Shown here: piece after piece, positions 7,641 to 13,344 of the stretch
Layout of the letters: each line of letters starts with the position of its first letter
Position numbering within the stretch: position 1 is the first letter of the stretch
Source of the DNA: Dehalococcoidia bacterium
GTDB lineage: Bacteria; Chloroflexota; Dehalococcoidia; UBA3495
NCBI GenBank assembly: GCA_002730485.1
Contig: PCAH01000175.1
Span: forward strand, 1 to 17,289
Length of the DNA: 17,289 bases
Direction of reading: 5' to 3'
Position numbers and translations under genes: made by a program
Notes under the pieces: model-generated
What the model was told of the DNA's origin: nothing
What the model saw: the letters and a program-made list of their open reading frames with translations, nothing else
The model's database searches: none

Positions 7641-8027
7641 TTAGGCGTTCCCGCCTGGGATCTCTCCAGTGTCTTCAGTCGAATTCCCGTTCGAGTTGTT
7701 GGCTATGGCTCTGGCTTCCCCGCAGATGATGCAGGGACAGGCAGCACGTAACACCTTATAGGTGTAGATGCCGGTGTAATGGGCGTCGGTCCACAGGAAT
7801 TGCACCCCGTATTTTCCGGCAGGCATCTGGTCAACTGCTTTAACGTCCTGGGGCACGGTGTCAGGGTCAAGTGTGCGTTTGCCGCTCATCTCGTCCACGC
7901 AGTTGGCACACGGACACCTGAGCCGTAGATACCGATGAGGAAACGGACTCCGGTGGGCGTCCTCCCACAGAATCACCACGGCGTCGTCTTCCAGGTTTAT
8001 GGCGTCGGGCAGGATTATTTGTTCCAT
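7641..8027 (-). CDS. DUF971 domain protein with two CPCxxC motifs
   Basis: The 128-residue product matches DUF971 (the N-terminal domain of gamma-butyrobetaine hydroxylase-like proteins, also found attached to ApbC/Mrp iron-sulfur carriers). The family pattern is present: VVILWEDAH, then YLRLRCPCANC (C38, C40, C43), then GKYGVQFLWTDAHYTGIYTY and a final Leu-Arg helix. Here the final helix carries a second cluster, CPCIIC (C97, C99, C102), so the protein has six closely placed cysteines able to hold a metal or iron-sulfur centre. A Ser/Asn/Gly-rich tail of about 20 residues follows. It sits 63 bases downstream of the ThDP enzyme on the same strand with a strong hairpin between them. The ATG has only a weak AGAGA-type ribosome site. 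Confidence 0.83.
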   Translation of the reverse strand: MEQIILPDAINLEDDAVVILWEDAHRSPFPHRYLRLRCPCANCVDEMSGKRTLDPDTVPQDVKAVDQMPAGKYGVQFLWTDAHYTGIYTYKVLRAACPCIICGEARAIANNSNGNSTEDTGEIPGGNA

Positions 8028-8043
8028 TGTCTATCTCTATCGT

Positions 8044-8081
8044 CCCGTATTTTGATCAAGCGAACCGGATCAAAATACGGG
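8044..8081 (-). promoter_or_regulatory. 14-bp perfect hairpin between ThDP gene and DUF971 gene
   Basis: Bases 8044-8057 pair perfectly with 8068-8081 around a 10-base loop. On the minus strand it follows the ThDP gene stop by 9 bases and ends 16 bases before the DUF971 ATG. There is no U-run after the stem, so a standard intrinsic terminator is unlikely. A transcript-stabilising or partial-termination hairpin is possible, as is an operator. Confidence 0.5.
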
Positions 8082-8090
8082 GCAAGTCGG

Positions 8091-9779
8091 TTATTGGGTC
8101 GGGCCCTGGACCTCGTTCAGGCGGGCCGGACGGGGCATCTCGTCTGGGTCTGTAGGTATCTCTATGATGCTGGGCTTGCCGCAGTTAAGGGCTTCGATCA
8201 TGGCGTTGCCAATGTCCTCTGGGCGATCCACGTAGAACCCGGCACCGCCGAAGATCTCCGCATATTTGTCGTAGCGGGGGTTGGTGACGTCCGCGCCCAC
8301 GTAACGCTCATCGAAGGCGTACCGTTGGTAGGCTTTCTCCGAACCCCAGATGCCGTTGTTCATGACCACGGTCACCACCGGCAGGTTGTTTTCCACCAAT
8401 GTGGAGAACTCCTGAGCATTGAACAGGAAACCACCGTCGCCGTTGAAGTTGATCACCGGCCGGTCTGGCGCGGCGAATTTGGCGCCGATGGACGCCGGGA
8501 AGCTGAAGCCCAACCCGCCCAGGTCCAGGGAGGTTATCAGGCTGCGAGGCTCGTAATAATTCAACCGGTCCTGGCCGTAGTTGGGGGCCAACCCGGCGTC
8601 AAGAGCAATGATGGCATTTCGGGGTATGACCTTCCTCAGTTCCGCGTAGACCTTCTGGGGCTTCATGGGCATGTCAGTGTCCTTGCCCTCATCGTCGAGA
8701 CGGTTGGTGCGCCTGGCGGCCAGGTCACCGATCTCAGAGACCCACCGCGCGTTGGGCTTGGGTTCGCCCTCTCGGACCTTCTCCAAGAGGCCTTCCATGA
8801 CGGCCTTGGCATCGCCTTCGATTCCCACGGTGATCGGGTAGTTGCGCCCGATCTCCTGCGGGTCGATCTCGATCTGGACGATCTTGGCGTCGGCCGGTAT
8901 GAACCGGTTGTCATAGAAAGTGGTCGATTGGCTGAGTCGGGTGCCCACAGCCAAGATTGTGTCGGCCTGGCGCACCGCTTCGATGCCTTCTAGGGAACCC
9001 AACCGGCCAAGGTGGCCCAGGTAATTGGGATGGTCGTTGGGTACTGCATCGGCCCGGCCGTAGGACGTGACGATGGCTGCGCCGGTCAGTTCAGCCATAC
9101 GGCAGACTTCTTCACCGGCGTCGCTCCACTGGACTCCGCCGCCGGCCAGGATGACCGGACGCTGAGCCGCGGAAAGGACCGCTGCTGCCTTGTCGATCAG
9201 GTCACGGTCTCCCCTGGACCGGGTCTGGCCGGGGCGATAGGCGTCGGGTGTCATGAGGTCTAGGTCGATCTCCGCGCCGGGGAGCAGGTCGCGGGGGATG
9301 TCTATCATCACCGGACCCATCTTTCCGGATGTGGCTACGCGGAAGGCGTGACGCAGGGCCTCGGGCAGTACTTCGATCTTGTTGATGGCAAAAGCAGCTT
9401 TGGTGATTGGCTTGAAGAGGGCCACCTGGTCGAACTCCTGAGTGGAGGCCCGGTTTTGATGGTTCCTGGAGGCGGATGGCGCCAGCACGACCACGGGTGA
9501 GTGGGCAACAAAGGCCGAGCCGATGCCGTAGGTCAGATTCAATACTCCAGGGCCGTTGGTCACCAAGCAGACGCTGGGTTTGCCGGATATGCGGCTGTAG
9601 CCGTCGGCCATCAACGCGGCGCCCTGTTCGTGCCGGGTGCCGATAAATTTGATGTCGTCTCGGTCATAGAGAGGGTCCAAGATATCCAGGAAGGACGAGC
9701 CCACGATGCCGAATATGTGGGATACACCCTCCTGTTTCAGCATCTCGATTACAGCAACGCCTGCATTCATCTTTACCAA
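8091..9779 (-). CDS. Thiamine-diphosphate-dependent enzyme, acetolactate synthase/sulfoacetaldehyde acetyltransferase-like
   Basis: The 562-residue protein has the three-domain layout of the acetohydroxyacid synthase superfamily. The N-terminal Pyr domain carries HEQGAALMADGYSR with E51, which activates the cofactor; the central domain (about 190-350) has the LGHLGRLGS and DTILAVGTRLS segments; the C-terminal PP domain has the ThDP/Mg motif from GDG (447-449) to NN (474-475). Several segments (GSSFLDILD, STQEFDQ) recall Xsc-type and oxalyl-CoA-decarboxylase-like members more than IlvB, and no small regulatory subunit gene is near, so branched-chain synthesis is doubtful. Substrate is not assignable. 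I chose the TTG at 9779 because AGGAGG lies 8 bases before it. An upstream in-frame TTG at 9812 would swallow that site; the ATG at 9770 is too far from it. Confidence 0.87.
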   Translation of the reverse strand: MVKMNAGVAVIEMLKQEGVSHIFGIVGSSFLDILDPLYDRDDIKFIGTRHEQGAALMADGYSRISGKPSVCLVTNGPGVLNLTYGIGSAFVAHSPVVVLAPSASRNHQNRASTQEFDQVALFKPITKAAFAINKIEVLPEALRHAFRVATSGKMGPVMIDIPRDLLPGAEIDLDLMTPDAYRPGQTRSRGDRDLIDKAAAVLSAAQRPVILAGGGVQWSDAGEEVCRMAELTGAAIVTSYGRADAVPNDHPNYLGHLGRLGSLEGIEAVRQADTILAVGTRLSQSTTFYDNRFIPADAKIVQIEIDPQEIGRNYPITVGIEGDAKAVMEGLLEKVREGEPKPNARWVSEIGDLAARRTNRLDDEGKDTDMPMKPQKVYAELRKVIPRNAIIALDAGLAPNYGQDRLNYYEPRSLITSLDLGGLGFSFPASIGAKFAAPDRPVINFNGDGGFLFNAQEFSTLVENNLPVVTVVMNNGIWGSEKAYQRYAFDERYVGADVTNPRYDKYAEIFGGAGFYVDRPEDIGNAMIEALNCGKPSIIEIPTDPDEMPRPARLNEVQGPTQ

Positions 9780-9922
9780 ATCAAATACCTCCTCAGGTAC
9801 GGTCGCTTCCAAGTTGCCGCCGATACAAAACTTCGATATCGACAGAGGTCTTTACGTCGTTATTGATTCACGCCTGGGCGTCGTTCAGAGTTTACCATAA
9901 GCAACGGCAATATCAGCCCAAA

Positions 9923-9952
9923 TTGACTGGCCGTCACCCCTAACCGTAAAAT
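9923..9952 (+). promoter_or_regulatory. Promoter for the crotonase gene
   Basis: TTGACT (9923-9928) and TAAAAT (9947-9952), each 5 of 6 to consensus, are 18 bases apart. Transcription near 9959 would give a leader of about 60 bases that contains the stem-loop at 9982-10002 and the ribosome site GGGAGG at 10012-10017. The 239-base region 9780-10018 also serves as upstream region of the divergent ThDP gene, for which I see no clear promoter. Confidence 0.55.
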
Positions 9953-9979
9953 CTGAGAGCGAATCAAATGATCGATCAA

Positions 9980-10017
9980 CCCCTTCCCTTTAGTGGGGAA
10001 GGTTAATATCTGGGAGG
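9980..10017 (+). repeat. REP-like hairpin element, degenerate copy, in crotonase leader
   Basis: CCTTCCC (9982-9988) pairs with GGGAAGG (9996-10002), followed by TTAATATCTGGGAGG. The layout (C-run arm, short loop, G-run arm, GGTTA, further G-runs) matches the better copy at 10816-10853. The terminal GGGAGG of this copy is also the ribosome binding site of the crotonase. Only two related copies are seen in the window. Confidence 0.45.
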
Positions 10018-10021
10018 AATG

Positions 10022-10792
10022 ATGGAATACGAACACGTTTCTGTAGAGAACGAAGACGGTGTGGCGATCATCAGGCTGAACCGCCCCGAGGTTCTGAACG
10101 CGATGAACCACGTTTTGAACACAAACCTGCACGACGCGATGGTTGCGGCCAACGCCGATGACGATATTGGCTGTATCGTGCTCACAGGCACCGGAGAGAA
10201 GGCATTTTCTGCCGGTGGTGACATCCACGAACAGCGAGAAGACGCAAAGAACCGTACCGAAGAGGAGCGAGACAGCCGTCAGGCAGAGCATGCCCGCTGG
10301 ATCTATGAGTTGTCGGCCTCCCCGAAACCGGTCGTCGGCATGATGAACGGCCTGGCCTACGGCGGTGGCGCGGTGCTGGCCTCTTGTCTCGATATCCGGA
10401 TCGGCTGTGAAAACACCAAGTTCCGCTTTCTTGCCGCGGCCTACGGTCGCATCAACTGCACCTGGACATTGCCCAACCAAGTTGGGTGGCCCAAAGCCAA
10501 AGAACTGCTGTTCACCGCCCGAGTGGTTGAAGCCGAAGAGGCCTTCCAGATTGGCCTGTTGAACCACCTGGTCCCCGCCAGTGAACTGCGGGCGAAGACC
10601 ATGGAAGTCGCCAAGTTGATCGCCAGCAACCACCGGAGCTCAGTACAGGCCATCAAGGGACTACTGCTCCAGGACATGACCAAGGGCCTGGAAGACCAGT
10701 TCGTCAACGAGAAAAACTACACCACCAACGTGGTCAAAGGCTTTGGCGTAGAAGAAGCCTTCCCAGAATTCCTATCCAGAAAAGGCCGCTAA
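10022..10792 (+). CDS. Enoyl-CoA hydratase/isomerase (crotonase) superfamily protein lacking both catalytic glutamates
   Basis: This 256-residue protein has the crotonase fold: N-terminal VAIIRLNRPEVLNAMN, the first oxyanion-hole segment AFSAGGD (61-67) and the second NGLAYGGGAVLASCLDIRI (109-127). Superfamily enzymes act on acyl-CoA thioesters stabilised by the oxyanion hole. Aligned without gaps to rat enoyl-CoA hydratase in this stretch, Glu144 is V118 and Glu164 is A138, so ordinary hydration is unlikely; isomerase, decarboxylase, hydrolase or other chemistry is possible. The LLFTARVVEAEEAFQIGLLN segment is typical. Of two adjacent ATGs (10019 and 10022) I use the second because GGGAGG ends 4 bases before it, against 1 base for the first. 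It is divergent from the ThDP gene and 124 bases before the spermidine-synthase-like gene. Confidence 0.92.
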   Translation: MEYEHVSVENEDGVAIIRLNRPEVLNAMNHVLNTNLHDAMVAANADDDIGCIVLTGTGEKAFSAGGDIHEQREDAKNRTEEERDSRQAEHARWIYELSASPKPVVGMMNGLAYGGGAVLASCLDIRIGCENTKFRFLAAAYGRINCTWTLPNQVGWPKAKELLFTARVVEAEEAFQIGLLNHLVPASELRAKTMEVAKLIASNHRSSVQAIKGLLLQDMTKGLEDQFVNEKNYTTNVVKGFGVEEAFPEFLSRKGR

Positions 10793-10815
10793 CCCCTCAA
10801 GTTATTAGAACAAGT

Positions 10816-10853
10816 CCCCTCCCACCACTTGTGGGGGAGGGTTAGGGTGGGGG
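10816..10853 (+). repeat. REP-like palindromic element with G-quadruplex pattern
   Basis: CCCTCCC (10817-10823) pairs with GGGAGGG (10835-10841), giving a 7-bp stem with a few further inner pairs. The right arm is also part of four G-runs: 10833-10837, 10839-10841, 10845-10847 and 10849-10853, with loops of 1, 3 (tta) and 1 base. Elements of the form 'G-rich arm, GGGTTAGGGTGGGGG' occur as dispersed intergenic repeats in several bacterial groups as far as I recall. No U-run follows. Confidence 0.6.
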
Positions 10854-10855
10854 CG

Positions 10856-10906
10856 ACTCTCCCCTACAACCAAACCTCAACACAACAGACACCCACCCAA
10901 ACCATA
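10856..10906 (+). promoter_or_regulatory. C-rich, nearly G-free leader, possible Rho-utilisation site
   Basis: These 51 bases contain about 24 C and a single G (10888), a sharp break from the GC-balanced surroundings. Rho loading sites are C-rich, G-poor and unstructured, so this could end crotonase transcripts or form part of the leader of the next gene. This is inference from composition only. Confidence 0.3.
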
Positions 10907-10916
10907 AGAGGCCAAT

Positions 10917-11594
10917 TTGATCCCCTGGATACTCCTAGGCACCGCACAAACCTCAAGAAACGGAGAACAACTCCGTCTGTACCAACGCGACACCGAGTTC
11001 TCGATCAAGGCAGACAGCCAGGAACTCATGAACAGCCAGGTACACGGGTCGGAAGATGCCCTGGCCAAACTCGCCTGTGAGAAGATCACCAACTATCCCG
11101 ACGTGCGGGTTCTGGTCGGTGGACTGGGTTTGGGGTACACCCTGAGGGCTGCCCTGAACGAGCTGAAACGAGATGCGGAAGTGGTGGTCGCCGAGATTGT
11201 CCCCGAGGTGCTGGAGTGGAACCAGAAGTTCCTCGGCCATCTGGCAGAACATCCCCTGGAAGATGGCCGAGTCAAGGTCCAACTGGAAGATGTCGCCGAA
11301 GTGATCAAGGCTGGCAGAAATGACTACAACGCCATCATGCTAGACGTGGACAATGGGCCGCAGGCGATGTTTCAAGAGGGCAACGACTGGATCTACACCA
11401 ACAACGGGCTGCAGACATCGTTCGACGCTCTGCGACCCAAGGGCGTGCTTTCGATCTGGTCCACAGATCCAGACCCGGCATTCACCAAAAGGCTGATACG
11501 GACCGGGTTCAAAGCGGAAGAGGTCAAAGTCCGAGCCCGCAGCGGCCGTAAGGGCGGCGGCCACTACTTCGTCTGGGTTGCCACGCGGCCCTAG
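10917..11594 (+). CDS. Spermidine synthase-like (SpeE-fold) methyltransferase-type protein
   Basis: The 225-residue product has the SAM-binding Rossmann fold of spermidine-synthase-like proteins: LVGGLGLGYTLRAAL (66-80) as motif I, VVVAEIVPEVLEWN with E93 as the acidic residue after strand 2, LEDVAEVI with D125 for the adenine side, and AIMLDVDNGP (139-148) at the position of the catalytic strand. The N-terminal beta-hairpin domain of true spermidine synthases is shortened, and the catalytic aspartate pattern (D-x-x-D) appears as DVDNGP, a variant seen in uncharacterised SpeE-like proteins. Whether it makes polyamines or methylates something is open. The start is TTG with AAGAGG 5 bases upstream. 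It may share a transcript with the crotonase and stops 3 bases from hisB on the opposite strand. Confidence 0.82.
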   Translation: MIPWILLGTAQTSRNGEQLRLYQRDTEFSIKADSQELMNSQVHGSEDALAKLACEKITNYPDVRVLVGGLGLGYTLRAALNELKRDAEVVVAEIVPEVLEWNQKFLGHLAEHPLEDGRVKVQLEDVAEVIKAGRNDYNAIMLDVDNGPQAMFQEGNDWIYTNNGLQTSFDALRPKGVLSIWSTDPDPAFTKRLIRTGFKAEEVKVRARSGRKGGGHYFVWVATRP

Positions 11595-11597
11595 CCC

Positions 11598-12215
11598 CTA
11601 GCCGCTGAGCGTCCCCTTGGTGCTGGGAATCGCAGAAGGGGCGCGGGGGTCCGGTTCCAGGGCGTCGCGCAGTGACCTGGCCAGGGCTTTGCAGAGAGCT
11701 TCTGCCTTGTGGTGGGGGCTTACTCCGGTCATTATCTGGGCATGCAGGTTGATCTTCCCTTCCAGGGCAAACGACTCAAAGAAGTGCTTCACCAACGCCC
11801 CAGGCAAGGTCTCCACCATGATCTCGTCCAGGGTAGTTTCGATCACGGCGTAACCACGGCCGCTACAGTCCAGCGCCACCATGGCTAGCGTTTCGTCAAG
11901 CGGAACAATGGCGTTGCCCATGCGGCGGATACCTCTGGCCTCACCCAGAGCCTCGTTGAAGGCTCTTCCCAAGGTGATCGCAACATCCTCCACCAGGTGG
12001 TGCCAGCCGACGTGTACGTCGCCCTTGGCTTTCAGGTCTATGTCGATCAACCCGTGACGGGATATCTGACTGACCATATGGTCCAAGAACCCGTTGCCCG
12101 TGTCCACGTCGTAGACACCCGTGCCGTCCAGGTTCATGGTTAATTTGATATCTGTCTCGCCGGTCTTGCGCTCGATGGTCGCAGTTCGGCTTGTTGCCTG
12201 TTCCTCAGGTGGCAT
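11598..12215 (-). CDS. hisB: Imidazoleglycerol-phosphate dehydratase
   Basis: The 205-residue single-function HisB removes water from imidazole glycerol phosphate to give imidazole acetol phosphate. Metal-binding motifs are present in order: GFLDHM (42-47), HHLVED (72-77) and SPHHKAEALCKA (167-178); the C-terminus has the family's IPSTKGTL. The first HH motif is preceded by GW and followed by L, where the common form is D(D/A)HHTVED, so this is a less usual variant, but the metal-binding His and Glu residues are intact. Only the dehydratase is encoded; the phosphatase half found in E. coli HisB is absent. I use the ATG at 12215 because AGGAGG lies 5 bases upstream; a GTG one codon earlier is too close. 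It is the last his gene of the operon, 30 bases after hisC. Confidence 0.96.
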   Translation of the reverse strand: MPPEEQATSRTATIERKTGETDIKLTMNLDGTGVYDVDTGNGFLDHMVSQISRHGLIDIDLKAKGDVHVGWHHLVEDVAITLGRAFNEALGEARGIRRMGNAIVPLDETLAMVALDCSGRGYAVIETTLDEIMVETLPGALVKHFFESFALEGKINLHAQIMTGVSPHHKAEALCKALARSLRDALEPDPRAPSAIPSTKGTLSG

Positions 12216-12245
12216 CACTCCCTCCTCACCGATTAGCTGTGTGAT

Positions 12246-13340
12246 CTAAGCACACAGCTCCCTAAATGCTTCCACAACCGCGTCGGTCTCATGGGGCAGG
12301 CCGATGCTGGTTCTGATGAAATTCTTTAATCGTCCGCTGTTCCAGTAGCGCAGGAATATCCCAAGACTGCATAGGCCGTCAAAAATCTCCTGGCCACGTC
12401 CTTCTGGAACTTCACACAGGATGAAGTTGGCCCGTGACGGCCACGGCGTCAGGTTGGGCACGTCTTGCAGCATCTGTATCATCCGGTCGCGCTCAGCCAC
12501 GATCTCGGTCACCCTTTCCAGTAGTCCGGGCGTATCTTCCAGAGACGTTGTAAGCGCGACTTCCGCTGCCAAGTTCACGTTGTATGGCGGTTTCATGGCC
12601 ATCATGGTGGCGGCCAAACTGGGGTCCATAGCGCCGACGCCGATGCGCAGTCCGGCTAGTCCAGCCCACTTGCTGAATGTTCGCAGCACCACCAGGTTCT
12701 GGTACTCGTCCAGCAGTGGGATGGCGGTGTCCCCGCAGAACTCGAAGTAGGCCTCGTCCATCACCACCACTAGACCCGTATCCAGCAGGGCGCGGGTCTG
12801 AGCCTCTGGCACGATGTTGCCGGTGGGGTTGTTGGGCGAGGTCAAGAAGATGATCTTGCTCTTGGGGGTGATGGCCGCCTTCATGGCTTCCAGGTCGATC
12901 TCAAAGTTCTCGTCCCGTTCCACTGCGATGGCTTCACCGCCGCAGATACCGGCCGAGATTGAATACATGCCAAAGGTCGGCGTCGGGATGATGACGTTGT
13001 CGCCGATGCCGACGTACATCCGAAGTAGCAGGTCGATCAACTCATCACTGCCGTTACCGGCAACGATCTTTTCCGGTTCAACGTTCAAGTAGCCCGAAAG
13101 CACCCGACGCAAGTTCCGCTGGCCGGGGTCGGGGTAGTAGTTGTAGTTCTTGTAGTTGCCCAGCGCCGATGCCACCTTGGGGGACGGCCCGTAAGGGTTC
13201 TCATTGCCGTTCAGTCGGATGATCTTGTCAGGAGCGATACCCGCTCGTTCGGCCATGACCTCCATGGGATCGACACCCTCATAGGTGTCCAGGGCCTGAA
13301 TGTGAGGCAGCATCGATGGCATGTTGTTACTCTGAGTCAT
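12246..13340 (-). CDS. hisC: Histidinol-phosphate aminotransferase
   Basis: A 364-residue fold-type I PLP enzyme that converts imidazole acetol phosphate and glutamate to histidinol phosphate. Motifs: IRLNGNENPYGPSPKV near the N-terminus, SPNNPTGN (168-175), DEAYFEF (195-201) and the PLP lysine K224 in RTFSKWAGLAGLRIG. The length is normal for HisC. It lies between hisD, whose stop is only 4 bases before its ATG, and hisB, which supports histidine synthesis over other HisC-like transaminases. There is no good Shine-Dalgarno sequence, so translation is probably coupled to hisD. Confidence 0.96.
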   Translation of the reverse strand: MTQSNNMPSMLPHIQALDTYEGVDPMEVMAERAGIAPDKIIRLNGNENPYGPSPKVASALGNYKNYNYYPDPGQRNLRRVLSGYLNVEPEKIVAGNGSDELIDLLLRMYVGIGDNVIIPTPTFGMYSISAGICGGEAIAVERDENFEIDLEAMKAAITPKSKIIFLTSPNNPTGNIVPEAQTRALLDTGLVVVMDEAYFEFCGDTAIPLLDEYQNLVVLRTFSKWAGLAGLRIGVGAMDPSLAATMMAMKPPYNVNLAAEVALTTSLEDTPGLLERVTEIVAERDRMIQMLQDVPNLTPWPSRANFILCEVPEGRGQEIFDGLCSLGIFLRYWNSGRLKNFIRTSIGLPHETDAVVEAFRELCA

Positions 13341-13344
13341 GGGT

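Noticed and set aside
7935..8993. Plus-strand open frame of about 350 codons opposite the ThDP and DUF971 genes
   Set aside because: It is antisense to two well-recognised proteins, has no family motif that I can see, and its composition is that expected from the third-position bias of the other strand.
9833..9842. Palindrome TCGATATCGA upstream of the ThDP gene
   Set aside because: A perfect 10-bp palindrome, but short and single; no second copy nearby, so an operator cannot be supported.
9860..10633. Minus-strand open frame of about 257 codons opposite the crotonase
   Set aside because: Antisense shadow of a clear crotonase; it also runs through the promoter and leader of that gene and shows no recognisable domain.
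11585..11605. GCGGC/GCCGC inverted repeat at the convergent stops of the spermidine-synthase-like gene and hisB
   Set aside because: Only 5 bp with an 11-base loop and no T-run on either side; too weak for a terminator.
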